A DNA stretch of 64,000 bases from Candidatus Poribacteria bacterium (GCA_003635265.1 PYIZ01000038.1:1-64000), one strand, 5' to 3'; counted from the stretch's first letter, positions 43,290 through 51,953 are shown. Made by a program: numbers and translations. Notes: generated by a model not told the origin, from the letters alone.

Positions 43290-43372
43290 GGACGACGGGC
43301 GGGGTGACCCCGCCCCTACGATTGGGTGGGCGTGGGAATCCGTAGGGGTTGGGTTTCCCAACCCGTTGGATG
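43290..43372. repeat. GC-rich hairpin repeats
   Basis: GGCGGGG-TGA-CCCCGCC and GGGTTGGGTTTCCCAACCC, each followed or preceded by CCTAC/GTAGG, form two strong short hairpins between the peptidase and adenylyltransferase genes. Confidence 0.65.
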
Positions 43373-43395
43373 TCGTGCCGTAATGTGCACAAAGG

Positions 43396-43422
43396 TTACG
43401 GCATACGGAGTATGCCTACTAC
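43396..43422. repeat. 27-bp dispersed repeat with GGCATAC-GGA-GTATGCC hairpin
   Basis: The 27 bases from TTACGGCATACGG to GCCTACTAC are identical to 62525-62551. The core is a 7-bp stem with a three-base loop. Confidence 0.75.
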
Positions 43423-43904
43423 TATTTATACCTGTCGCGGATTGTTTCGACGAGATCAGTGGTCGATTTGCCCGGCACGTTCAACCCAAGGATTACTTTG
43501 CCCCCGTTGGATTCGACCGCCTCCCGCTCAATGACCCGCTCGATTGTGTAATCGCCACCCTTGACATGGATGTTCGGCTTGATGGCTGATAGCAGGTCGA
43601 TCGGATCAAGTTCGGGGAAAATCGTAACGTAATCAACACACCCCAAGCCTGCGAGCATTTCGGCGCGCTCGTCTTCAGAAACAAGGGGCCGGTTCTCCCC
43701 TTTGAGGACACGGACCGAGTCGTCGCTGTTGACGCCGACCACTAGGATGTCACCGAGCGCCTGTGCGGCTTGCAGGTAACGCAGATGACCGACGTGTAGC
43801 ACATCGAAGCAGCCGTTGGTCGTCACGACAACCTTGCCATCCACTTTCAATTGCTGGACAATTTCGACCAGCTGATTCCGAGGATAGATTTTTTCGTTTG
43901 GCAT
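43422..43904 (-). CDS. rfaE2: D-glycero-beta-D-manno-heptose 1-phosphate adenylyltransferase
   Basis: 160 aa, the length of the free-standing adenylyltransferase half of HldE. The nucleotidyltransferase signature is TNGCFDVLHVGHLRYL at 29-44, with HxGH His37/His40, then VGVNSDDSVR, GENRPLV and HVKGGDYT. It makes ADP-heptose for lipopolysaccharide core, so it argues for an outer membrane. The kinase half is absent here. Remnants of a heptose-kinase-like gene and a nucleotidyltransferase at 12.6-13.0 kb may come from the related route. Confidence 0.9.
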   Translation of the reverse strand: MPNEKIYPRNQLVEIVQQLKVDGKVVVTTNGCFDVLHVGHLRYLQAAQALGDILVVGVNSDDSVRVLKGENRPLVSEDERAEMLAGLGCVDYVTIFPELDPIDLLSAIKPNIHVKGGDYTIERVIEREAVESNGGKVILGLNVPGKSTTDLVETIRDRYK

Positions 43905-43996
43905 GATGGGTTACCTATAAGATAGAAACTGATTTAGTTCATTGGTTGATTTTTCACGTTTCACGCTTTTTGTGTCTTGCGTTGTGTTTTTTTACT

Positions 43997-44788
43997 TCAA
44001 GAAAAATCCGGTACAGGCGTATAGGTGTTGAAACCGTCTGTCCGATCTTCACCGCGTAGGAGATAGATGTGGTGGCTCGGTCTCAACGACGGGTCATTGC
44101 AGCGGACATCAGCGGGCATATAGCGCATCGTATAGCCGCATCGACGTTTTTGCGATGTGTTTGGTGCGGAACCGTGGATGGTAAACGCATCGTGGAAATG
44201 GCATTCGCCGACCGCTAACTCTAGATCGACAACTCTTGACTCATCCATATCCTCCGCGATAACCTCACTGCCGAACAGGTGCTTTTCCCGATCGACCGTC
44301 TCGTACCGTCGATCTCTGAGTTTATGGCTGCCGGCGATTACGCGCATACAGCCGTTCTCGACCGTTGATTCGTCCACCGCCAGCCACATCGTGATGACAC
44401 GCATCGGTTGCAGTCGTTCGCCCCAGTAGACACCGTCCTGATGCCACGGTACTGCCAGACCGTCACTCGTCCGTTTGCTGATGAAGTGGCTTGACCAGAG
44501 CAGGATATCGGGTCCGATGAACCGTTCAATCACGTCCAATACGCGCGGGTCCGCAAGGTATTTGAACAGGTAAGGATGCTCGAAGTGCGGCACATCCATC
44601 TGCTCCGGGCGTTTGCCTTCGGGGAGCGATGCGATCATGTCATCGACGTAATCGCGCAGTTCGTCCAGTTCTGGTTGGGTGAAGATCTTGCCAAATTTGA
44701 GGTAGCCGTTCTCATCGTAGAAAGCCACCTCCTCATCGGTGACCGTCGTTTCGGTGTTCCAATTTTTGTCTGTGTTTGTAAGATTCAT
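43997..44788 (-). CDS. Phytanoyl-CoA dioxygenase (PhyH) family protein
   Basis: 263 aa from the ATG at 44788, six bases after GGAG; an ATG at 44800 overlaps the upstream TGA and would add four residues. Iron ligands His116 and Asp118 (WHQDGVYW), distal His205 (FTIHGSAPN), 2-oxoglutarate Arg at 215-216. It is the last of three same-strand genes whose ends overlap by a few bases, so it is made together with a coiled-coil membrane protein and an antitoxin-like protein, an unusual partnership for this family. Confidence 0.9.
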   Translation of the reverse strand: MNLTNTDKNWNTETTVTDEEVAFYDENGYLKFGKIFTQPELDELRDYVDDMIASLPEGKRPEQMDVPHFEHPYLFKYLADPRVLDVIERFIGPDILLWSSHFISKRTSDGLAVPWHQDGVYWGERLQPMRVITMWLAVDESTVENGCMRVIAGSHKLRDRRYETVDREKHLFGSEVIAEDMDESRVVDLELAVGECHFHDAFTIHGSAPNTSQKRRCGYTMRYMPADVRCNDPSLRPSHHIYLLRGEDRTDGFNTYTPVPDFS

Positions 44789-44799
44789 TTTTTTCTCCA

Positions 44800-45198
44800 T
44801 CAATCAAAGAAAACATTCCACAGTAATAGCGCGATCACAACAACCGCCGTTCCCCCGGCTATCGCAATATACCATTTCACCGTCGTGGTGAATCGATCTA
44901 CCGAGTTTTCGAGTCGATCCATTGACTCATTGAGGGAATCGTTTAAGTCGGAGATATCGTCGCGCAACCCCGAAAAGCTGCTATCTATTTTGGATTGCAT
45001 CGTGTCCAATTTGTGGGTGAATTGCGATTCCATTTCCAGGAGTCGATGCTCAAGCGGGTTATCAATCACCTTCAGGTTTGGCGAATCTTGGTCACGCTGC
45101 TCCTCGATTGGCTGAGCGGGTGTGGTATCCGGCAGCTGTGAAGTGGTTTTGCTCGACTGCTCATCGATTTGGGGTTCGGATCGGTTTTGTGTTGTCAT
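44800..45198 (-). CDS. Coiled-coil protein with C-terminal membrane anchor
   Basis: 132 aa. A Gln/Ser/Thr-rich disordered start (1-40), then heptad-rich helix (about 47-103) with repeated LxxSxxRLE-like patterns, and one transmembrane segment at 108-128 ending in NVFFD. A tail-anchored topology with a cytosolic coiled coil is likely. It overlaps the upstream gene by four bases (ATGA) and touches the downstream PhyH gene. No known family; function unknown. Confidence 0.7.
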   Translation of the reverse strand: MTTQNRSEPQIDEQSSKTTSQLPDTTPAQPIEEQRDQDSPNLKVIDNPLEHRLLEMESQFTHKLDTMQSKIDSSFSGLRDDISDLNDSLNESMDRLENSVDRFTTTVKWYIAIAGGTAVVVIALLLWNVFFD

Positions 45199-45518
45199 GA
45201 TTTTTCCGCCGCGATGGTTACTTTTCGCACAGGCACCTGATTCTTTTTAATGACCTGAAGCAGGACCTCTGCATCTTCCAGTGTAACATCATGAGATTTT
45301 TCGATGGCTTCAATGATACGCTGCACCATTGGATTTTTGCCCGTCGGTTTTGATTCTAAACTCTTGGCGATTTCTGGATCACTTGCCAATTCTTGTGTGG
45401 CTTCCCACGCTTCCTTATCTTGCAGATAGGTTAGATAGTCAACCCCCGCTTTCAGCTTTTCTGTCGAAAGTTGTTTGATTAACTCTACTGCTTGCTGTTG
45501 TAAATCTGCTTTTCGCAT
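45195..45518 (-). CDS. Small helical protein resembling DUF2281/antitoxin-type proteins
   Basis: 107 aa, AAAGGAG six bases before the ATG. The stretch KQLSTEKLKAGVDYLTYLQDKEAWEATQEL recalls the LPPEKLxEVLDFVEFLxxKEEWEATxEL pattern of small DUF2281-like or VapB-neighbour proteins. No toxin gene is beside it. First gene of a three-gene coupled operon. A role as a plain small regulatory or adaptor protein is equally possible. Confidence 0.55.
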   Translation of the reverse strand: MRKADLQQQAVELIKQLSTEKLKAGVDYLTYLQDKEAWEATQELASDPEIAKSLESKPTGKNPMVQRIIEAIEKSHDVTLEDAEVLLQVIKKNQVPVRKVTIAAEKS

Positions 45519-45550
45519 GATGTTCTCCTTTGGTTCTGTTTGCTCCCTAT

Positions 45551-45567
45551 TGTCTGAATCGCGGATT
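45551..45567. repeat. TGTCTGAATCGCGGATT repeat
   Basis: The same 17-base word recurs at 47326-47342 and 47468-47484, with a degenerate copy at 47406, always in intergenic DNA on the same strand. Confidence 0.65.
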
Positions 45568-45588
45568 CCAATCCGTCAGCGGTAATAT

Positions 45589-46416
45589 TTATTGCTGGAG
45601 CGTCAACATTGCGGCGAGGTCTGCTGGTAGTTTCACGCCATTTCTCCGCTCAAAGTCCGAGACGCTCGCGTATTCGTTACGAAACCCGTCGCTGATATCT
45701 ACCCCCATCCTTACAGCAGCGGTTAGGTTTGATTGGGCGTTCTCCCATTCTCCGAGGTGTAACCACGCTTCGGCACGATTATAATAGGCTTCGGCAAAAT
45801 CGGGTTTAAGTTCTATCGCTTTAGTGTAGTCTACGATAGCACGGTCATAATCCCCTTTTTTGTAGTGAGCCACCCCGCGATTGTTATAGGATTGGGGGTC
45901 GTTGGGATTCAGGGTTATCGCATTGGTATAGTCTATGATGGCACGGTCATAATTCCCTATGTTCGCGTAAGCACCCCCACGGTTCCCGTAAGCCTCTCCA
46001 AGATCAGGTTTGAACGCTATTGCTTTGCTCAAGTCTTCGATAGCACGGTCATAATCCCCTCTGCGCTCGTAAGCACCGCCACGATTGTTATACGCCATGG
46101 CGAGGTCAGGGTTCAATTCTATCGCTCTAGTGCAATCTTCGAGGGCGCGGTCGTAATCCCCTTTGTCGCGGTAAGCACCACCACGGTTGCTATAAGCCAT
46201 AGCAAGGTTAGGGTTCAACTCTATCGCATTGGTAAACGCTTCAACCGCAAGCTCATAATCTCCTTTGTTCGCGTAAGCAACACCGCGATTGTTATGGAGG
46301 ACGGCTTCGCGTCGTTTGTGGCGCGCCTCCGGTCCCCGATGGGTTTCGTCGAGATTTGAAGCGTTTTCCTGCGTATGCGCTTGACAGTCAAGTTTCACGT
46401 CTTTTGTTCTACTCAC
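45589..46416 (-). CDS. TPR-repeat protein with conserved MLTxQQ tail
   Basis: 275 aa from a GTG start eight bases after AAAGGAG. Six consecutive tetratricopeptide repeats of 34 aa span about 40-235, each with NNRGxAYxxxGDYDRA and AIELNP. They form a peptide-binding superhelix. The final ~50 residues (LGEWENA ... ISDGFRNEYASVSDFE ... MLTLQQ) recur at the end of the FRG-TPR protein at 47513, so this is a shared C-terminal module. No signal peptide, so probably cytosolic. Confidence 0.87.
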   Translation of the reverse strand: MSRTKDVKLDCQAHTQENASNLDETHRGPEARHKRREAVLHNNRGVAYANKGDYELAVEAFTNAIELNPNLAMAYSNRGGAYRDKGDYDRALEDCTRAIELNPDLAMAYNNRGGAYERRGDYDRAIEDLSKAIAFKPDLGEAYGNRGGAYANIGNYDRAIIDYTNAITLNPNDPQSYNNRGVAHYKKGDYDRAIVDYTKAIELKPDFAEAYYNRAEAWLHLGEWENAQSNLTAAVRMGVDISDGFRNEYASVSDFERRNGVKLPADLAAMLTLQQ

Positions 46417-46496
46417 CGAGCCATCTCCTTTCTACATCAAATGCAGAGGTGGGATCACATCGCTTTGCACTTTCCTTGTACATGAGACGAAATAAT

Positions 46497-47294
46497 TTAG
46501 GGCACTCCTGTGACATCTATGAGCAGCTCACGCCCATTTAATGGCTGTACCGGCCGGTTGTTGCCATGGATAATCGCTTTAAATGCCGCAATTTGCGATT
46601 CAGACATCTCAACGGGCGTTGTTAGCACAATCCATTTGACTCCCTCTGAACAAGGCGGGGTCGTCAGTGAACCGTTGTAGCGGTAGGTGCTGGGAAAAGC
46701 CCCTACTGCTTCGTCGAGTATCTGTCTATTTGGCGACAACATCATAGGTAAATCAATAATGACATTCTCAATACGCTGTGTTTCGAGCGGGGTGGACGGT
46801 AAATCGGTCCAGATTGGATCAAATGCAGGGTGGTGACGACCGTTCTCGATTAACAGACCAACGACTGCTAAATTGCCCGTTTCACTTTGGTGAACGAGGT
46901 GCATTTCCATGTCAAACGGTTTACCGTCTACCGTATGTTCGCTAGGTGCATGGAAATGGAATTGGAGCAGTTGGTAGTAGGTGCCATCGATTTGGATTCC
47001 GCTGCCTTCAGGATACGCCACTTCAATCGTATGTCCATTATGGTGGATGTTCACACCCGTTGCAGGGTGGTACTCATAAGAGATAGGCGGAAGTTCGGTT
47101 GGCATGGGGCTCACAATGTCGATCGGTGATTGGTGCGTCCCCTCGCCGCAAAGGATGTATTCCTGACTAAGCTGCCCCCAAACATCCGGTCCATTCTCTG
47201 CTGTATAACCCCACTTCACCTTAGGAGTATGGCGGGGCAAATTTTTTGCCCTTCCACAACCCGTTATACACATCATAAAACAGATAGCCTCCAT
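46497..47294 (-). CDS. Alpha-class carbonic anhydrase
   Basis: 265 aa. Zn-binding His113, His115 (QFHFHAPSEH) and His132 (MHLVH); further family marks are QSPIDI at 55-60 and GSLTTPPCSEGVKW near 208-221. It interconverts CO2 and bicarbonate. The N-terminus MEAICFMMCITGCGR looks like a short lipoprotein signal but lacks basic residues and a Shine-Dalgarno, so the true start may be upstream or the export type uncertain. Bacterial alpha enzymes are normally periplasmic. Confidence 0.88.
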   Translation of the reverse strand: MEAICFMMCITGCGRAKNLPRHTPKVKWGYTAENGPDVWGQLSQEYILCGEGTHQSPIDIVSPMPTELPPISYEYHPATGVNIHHNGHTIEVAYPEGSGIQIDGTYYQLLQFHFHAPSEHTVDGKPFDMEMHLVHQSETGNLAVVGLLIENGRHHPAFDPIWTDLPSTPLETQRIENVIIDLPMMLSPNRQILDEAVGAFPSTYRYNGSLTTPPCSEGVKWIVLTTPVEMSESQIAAFKAIIHGNNRPVQPLNGRELLIDVTGVP

Positions 47295-47325
47295 GTTTTT
47301 TTATCGGTAAAGTTTAGAATTTGTT

Positions 47326-47494
47326 TGTCTGAATCGCGGATTCGCGCGGATTTAGGGATTATACGCATTGAAAAAACATCGGCGGCGATACATTATCCTT
47401 ACACTTGTCTGAATCTGGATTTACTGGATTTTCAGGATTTTCAGGATTTTGGGACCTATTTCCTCTCTGTCTGAATCGCGGATTGACGCGGATT
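47326..47494. repeat. TGTCTGAATCGCGGATT repeat array in intergenic DNA
   Basis: Copies at 47326, 47406 (degenerate) and 47468, plus a small TTCAGGATT tandem at 47430-47450. The stretch between the carbonic anhydrase and FRG-TPR genes contains nothing else. Confidence 0.6.
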
Positions 47495-47512
47495 GCCCAT
47501 TGGTGGTAAGGC

Positions 47513-48853
47513 TTATTGCTGGGGTGTCAGCATTTCGATGAGGTCTTCCGGCATCCCTCGGCTGCTCTGAAAGTCCGCAACGCTTCCGTAATCATCCTGA
47601 AATCTAACAGCAATGCCTATTCCCCTGTCTTTAGCAGATGTTAGGTCTCTCCTAGCATTTTCCCACTCTCCTAGGGATAACCATGCTATACCATGATAGT
47701 ACTGAGCAGTGGGATTCAGTGAACCCACATGGAGTTGTACAACTTCTCGAAAATCTTTAACAGCAAGCACACGATTCTCTTCCCTCATGTAGATCATTGC
47801 ACGATCGTATAACGCAGTGATATGATTGGGATTTAGTTCTATCGCTTTGCCAAAATCTCTAATAGCATAGTCAAATTCACCTTTTTGGCGGTGAACGCTC
47901 CCGCGGTAGCCATATCCATCAGTGCGAATAGTATCATTGTACCCGATTTCTATCAAGCTGGTGAAGTCGTCAATGGCATGCTTAAACTCGCCTTTGCGTT
48001 GGTAAGCTAGACCACGATGTATATAGGATTGAGTAACCAGATTGGCATCAAAATCCAACTCTATGACCACAGTGTAGTAGGCGATGGCATTATCCAATTC
48101 CTCTCTTTGGTGAACTTTAATACCGCGCGAAAAATAATCCCGAGCGTCGGGTTCTATGTATGGTTGATTGTGAGCGTGTAGACGAGCAAATCCATCAAAG
48201 TCAGGATACATAGTAGCTTCAGTAATATCTGATAATTCACTCAGGGATTTCAGAATTTCTCGCTTGCTACTTTGTGCGATGATACATTCCTCCTCTGCTT
48301 CGATCTGAGCACCACCAAATACAAAAACCGAATGTTGAGCGATAATGCGATTATTCTGAAGTTTGGGTTCCCATTGATATAGCGGATATATACCGTCGTT
48401 AGCCGGCTGAAAAAAATGGTCAATATCTTTTTTTAACAAACCCGGAGTAATTATTTTGAAACGCGCTATAATATCGCTATAGACCGCGAATACTTTACCA
48501 TTTGTTTCTTCCTTTGTGGAACTTTGCTGGCACGCAAACCAGAGTGCGACCTGTGCGCTGCGTGTAAAGTCTATTAGGCATGTAGCTGCGCCGAAGTGCT
48601 GAAGTTCTGCAAGTAGTTCCAGATCAGATAGTTGTTGACCGTTTTTCTGATCGTGTCCCCGTCCCCGCGCGTCGTTTATCAATCCTCGATTGACTTCGAG
48701 AAGTCGAGCAGCAGTTTTGTTAGTTATCAGGCGGCGATAAGCGGAGGCTTCTATTTTGTAGGAAGATTTTGAAACACCACGAAACAAATAGTGTCCGTCG
48801 TTGAATTGCGACGCCCATTCGATAAATTGACTGACTGTTTCGATGTGCCTCAT
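47513..48853 (-). CDS. FRG-domain protein with TPR repeats
   Basis: 446 aa from the ATG at 48853 (AAAAGGG upstream); a longer frame starts at 48895. The FRG domain is at about 1-200: HYLFRGVSKSSYKIEAS near 20-37, then ELLAELQHFGAATCLIDFTRSAQVALWFAC near 93-122. After it come about four or five TPRs (245-400) and the tail LGEWENA ... YGSVADF ... MLTPQQ seen also in the TPR gene at 45589. FRG proteins often sit in defence or toxin contexts; biochemical activity unproven. Confidence 0.85.
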   Translation of the reverse strand: MRHIETVSQFIEWASQFNDGHYLFRGVSKSSYKIEASAYRRLITNKTAARLLEVNRGLINDARGRGHDQKNGQQLSDLELLAELQHFGAATCLIDFTRSAQVALWFACQQSSTKEETNGKVFAVYSDIIARFKIITPGLLKKDIDHFFQPANDGIYPLYQWEPKLQNNRIIAQHSVFVFGGAQIEAEEECIIAQSSKREILKSLSELSDITEATMYPDFDGFARLHAHNQPYIEPDARDYFSRGIKVHQREELDNAIAYYTVVIELDFDANLVTQSYIHRGLAYQRKGEFKHAIDDFTSLIEIGYNDTIRTDGYGYRGSVHRQKGEFDYAIRDFGKAIELNPNHITALYDRAMIYMREENRVLAVKDFREVVQLHVGSLNPTAQYYHGIAWLSLGEWENARRDLTSAKDRGIGIAVRFQDDYGSVADFQSSRGMPEDLIEMLTPQQ

Positions 48854-48933
48854 TTTTTCCCTTTTTAGCAGCATGATCTTCAATGCCCGAACCACAGACT
48901 AACACATATCCGTGATTCAGACAATATGCAGCA

Positions 48934-50136
48934 TCAATCCGCAGAGCGAACCCGCTCGGTCAACTCGTCGTCAACGGTGATCGCCAGAGGCCCATCGGGA
49001 CTGAGCATCCTGCTCACCATGAGCGCCTCAAGCTCCCGTTTCTCAAGCTCGGTCAGTTCCTCGACATAGGGACCGTTGATGAACCGCTTGTACACGCGAC
49101 TGGTATCCCTGAACGGCAACATATACATCGGGATCACCGCCTGCAACATGGCAGCACGTTTATGCGGGGTACGGTTCACGCCAGCACGATGCCACGTCCG
49201 AGAATCGTAGAGGATATAACTGCCCGGCGGTGCCTCAACAACATCGGCATCGGGACCGGTGTAGGGCAGCCCCCTCGCTTCACGATGTCCTGGCTCCTTG
49301 TTTGCGTTTCCGGTTCCCCATTCGACTGGCGGTCCTGCGCCGAGTGCGTGTGACCCAAGTTTGAAACAGGTCGCGCCATTCTCCTTCCGAAATTCCGACA
49401 CACACAGGTTGCGCTGAACCCCCATGGCGAACCCATCGACCTGATGCACAGGGATCCGGTCCTTTGTCCTGCCGGCAATGCCCCAGAGGTACGGGAAATC
49501 GGAATGCCAGCCTTGGACGTTCCGTTTGCCGTCGTCTTTGGGGAGTATGGCAAAGCCGGGCGAATGTCCGAGCCGAATGTCTTGGACCCCCATATATTCG
49601 CGCATCAACCACAAGGAGACCGGCTCCGTCGCGATCTTTGCGACGGCTGAAGTCTGGAGCATCGGTGCAACGCTCCGATCAAACTCTCCATCGCTTTCCC
49701 AACGACCGGTGAAGCTCACCCGCTCCAACTCCTCAATGATATCGGGATCGATGATCGCAGGCACACAGACCCAGCCGTTCTCTCTGAACGATTTTAGATA
49801 TGTTGACGGCATGTGCGCGGGACCGTGTCCGGGGACGAACAACGCGGCAACATCGCTAAGTGTGCCATCACTGGCGAGCCATTTCCCATCATGGCGGAGG
49901 TAGCTTCCATCTTTGGAACGGGGCGATTCCGTTTCAACGACAAGACCGGTCCCCACGTGGCGATAGGTCTCTCCATCGGTGTCCCATATCGCCTGATCGT
50001 CCACATAGTCGAAGGTCGCAAATCCATCATCGGACGCGCCGAGGTAATCCCCATTGGGCGCACGAAGTAACGTATAGTGTGATGACGGTTGTTCAACACG
50101 AGTAACAGTTTCCTGAAAAATTTCGTCTTTTGGCAT
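48934..50136 (-). CDS. PhyH-family protein with extra N-terminal beta domain
   Basis: 400 aa from the ATG at 50136 after GGGAGGG; an in-frame start at 50205 lies in repeat DNA. Residues ~12-100 (YTLLRAPNGDYLGASDDG ... WDTDGETYRHVGTGLVVE) resemble one fascin/trefoil-like beta unit and are absent from ordinary PhyH proteins. The oxygenase part has His210 and Asp212 (GWHSDFPY) and a distal His in SRTWHRAGVNRTPHKR with Arg for 2-oxoglutarate. The extra domain could bind sugar or protein. Upstream on the same strand is a Gfo/Idh/MocA gene. Confidence 0.85.
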   Translation of the reverse strand: MPKDEIFQETVTRVEQPSSHYTLLRAPNGDYLGASDDGFATFDYVDDQAIWDTDGETYRHVGTGLVVETESPRSKDGSYLRHDGKWLASDGTLSDVAALFVPGHGPAHMPSTYLKSFRENGWVCVPAIIDPDIIEELERVSFTGRWESDGEFDRSVAPMLQTSAVAKIATEPVSLWLMREYMGVQDIRLGHSPGFAILPKDDGKRNVQGWHSDFPYLWGIAGRTKDRIPVHQVDGFAMGVQRNLCVSEFRKENGATCFKLGSHALGAGPPVEWGTGNANKEPGHREARGLPYTGPDADVVEAPPGSYILYDSRTWHRAGVNRTPHKRAAMLQAVIPMYMLPFRDTSRVYKRFINGPYVEELTELEKRELEALMVSRMLSPDGPLAITVDDELTERVRSAD

Positions 50137-50157
50137 CAGTATTCCCTCCCAAATTTG

Positions 50158-50220
50158 TTCATTAGTGCATGAATTCACTAGTTCATTAATGAACCAATGT
50201 ACCAATCAACTAATGAACTA
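50158..50220. repeat. TTCATTAGT-family repeat cluster
   Basis: Several copies of GTTCATTA/TAATGAAC and ACCAATGTACCAAT lie between the PhyH and oxidoreductase genes, including the palindrome GTTCATTAATGAAC. Confidence 0.65.
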
Positions 50221-50222
50221 AC

Positions 50223-51440
50223 TCAAATCTCGTCGGGGGTGTGACCAAACGCTTCACGATAGTCGTCGTGGACCATACCCTCATACTTGGTGATCTCCGT
50301 TATCGGGAGATCAATAGGCGTCATCCCCGAAAGCGACGATTCATATAGCGCGATACACATCTCCACATCTTTCCGTCCACCGATCCCGTATTCTGGCTCG
50401 CGGTCATATAGCGCCGCGTTGGCGATGCTCATGATTTCTTCAGCGGTCCCGACGTTCCAATCGTCTATCGCATATTCTCTGAACGGATTCTCGTAGACAA
50501 TCTGCGGATCGGTATGGACGACTATCTTTGAGAGGACATCGACCCCATCGACGGTATGGCGTTCCCTCTCGATTGGGATATCCGTCATCTCGCCGTCCAC
50601 CATCGCACGGAGTGGGAAATCGGAGGTCCAGTAATTAGCGTTCGTCATTACCCCTTTTGTTCCCATAACTTGGTTGTACCGGATCGTTTCCTCGCCGACC
50701 TGCGACGCCTCGTAGACACCGACCGCACCGCTTTCAAACTCGATCAGCGCGTGTCCCCAATCTTCGTACACCCTCTCGGTGTTCGGGACGAACTGCTTGG
50801 TGATTCCCGCTATCCGTTTCGGCTCGCTCTGGGCATAAAGCCGAAGCTGAGACATCCGATGCACGCCCATGTCGATACAGACACCGGAGTGGGAGCCAAA
50901 CGTCGAGACAGGGCGAGCAATCCCTTGCGGCTTCGCCCCGTGCACAAACTGTCTGCCTCGCCCAGACGGTTCGATAAAGTGGACGCGCATGATGTCACCG
51001 AGCACCCCTTCAGTAATCAGTTTGATGAGGATCCGATCGTTCGGCATCCGGAAATAGTTCTCGGCAACCTCGAAGTGGACGCCGTTTTTCTTGCAGGAGT
51101 TGATGATCACATCGCAGAAGGCTAGCGTGGGCGCCATCGGTTTTTCGACGATCGGGTGCATCTTATGTTCCGCCACAATCTTCGCCACCGTATGATGCTC
51201 GTAATCGCCGGCGCAGACATCTACGACATCGATATCCTTGTGTTTCTCCAGCATCTCCTCGACATCGGTATAATACGGCAGACCGTACTCTTTCCCGGTC
51301 TCGCTCGCCTTCGTTTCGTCGAGATCGCACACCGCGATGAAATTCAGATCTCCTTTTTTTGTCAACTCAGCGATAGTCGGCAGATGCCAGCGTTGTGCCA
51401 CCGCGCCCAAACCGACCGATGCAATGTTAGCTTTGCGCAT
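50223..51440 (-). CDS. Gfo/Idh/MocA family oxidoreductase
   Basis: 405 aa, AAGGAG before the ATG. Rossmann loop VGLGAVAQ at 9-16, EKPMAPT near 97-103, and CIDMGVHRMSQLR near 187-199 with the likely catalytic His. Longer than typical (330-360 aa) with an extended C-terminus of about 50 residues. NAD(P)-dependent oxidation of a sugar or cyclitol is expected. It precedes the beta-domain PhyH gene on the same strand. Confidence 0.9.
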   Translation of the reverse strand: MRKANIASVGLGAVAQRWHLPTIAELTKKGDLNFIAVCDLDETKASETGKEYGLPYYTDVEEMLEKHKDIDVVDVCAGDYEHHTVAKIVAEHKMHPIVEKPMAPTLAFCDVIINSCKKNGVHFEVAENYFRMPNDRILIKLITEGVLGDIMRVHFIEPSGRGRQFVHGAKPQGIARPVSTFGSHSGVCIDMGVHRMSQLRLYAQSEPKRIAGITKQFVPNTERVYEDWGHALIEFESGAVGVYEASQVGEETIRYNQVMGTKGVMTNANYWTSDFPLRAMVDGEMTDIPIERERHTVDGVDVLSKIVVHTDPQIVYENPFREYAIDDWNVGTAEEIMSIANAALYDREPEYGIGGRKDVEMCIALYESSLSGMTPIDLPITEITKYEGMVHDDYREAFGHTPDEI

Positions 51441-51629
51441 AAGCCAATCTCCTTAATGAAAGAAGGCAAAAAATCGTGTTCTTTATGATAACTCAAGTTG
51501 CCACATGTCGCCCCGCTGGGGCTTTGGGGTTTGTTGATTCAATGTTCTGAGTTTGGACATTCAATTGACTTGCTTTTCAAATTGTGCTATCATAGAAGCA
51601 TGTCAAATCACTGAAAAGAAAGATTCATC

Positions 51630-51953
51630 ATGGAATTTTCAATTGCCGAGTTGGTGGCTATTGGTGCGCTCGTTCTAAATGTTATTGTGTATTTCTCTCG
51701 CGTCCCTACTCGCAAGGATTTGAGCGATTTGCGTATTGAATTACGCAACGAAATTGGGGAATTACGCAACGAAATTGGGGGCGTGCACAATGAAATGCGG
51801 GACGTGCACAATGAATTACGCAATGAAATTACAGAATCACGCCATGAAATGAACGTGAGGTTTAGTAAACTTGATGAGGCATTTACGAATCATCTCATGT
51901 TTATGCATGGCACCTCTCGTCAACCTCCGACTCAGGGTGAAACCGAACAATAG
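51630..51953 (+). CDS. Small membrane-anchored coiled-coil protein with repeats
   Basis: 107 aa, GAAAAGAAAG upstream of the ATG. One N-terminal transmembrane helix (5-24), then a coiled coil made of repeated heptad units ELRNEIG, ELRNEIG, GVHNEMR, DVHNELR, NEI. The first two units are identical over 21 bases of DNA, so the rod grows by slippage. It ends in a Gln/Thr-rich tail. Looks like a membrane-tethered rod or spacer; function unknown. Confidence 0.7.
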   Translation: MEFSIAELVAIGALVLNVIVYFSRVPTRKDLSDLRIELRNEIGELRNEIGGVHNEMRDVHNELRNEITESRHEMNVRFSKLDEAFTNHLMFMHGTSRQPPTQGETEQ

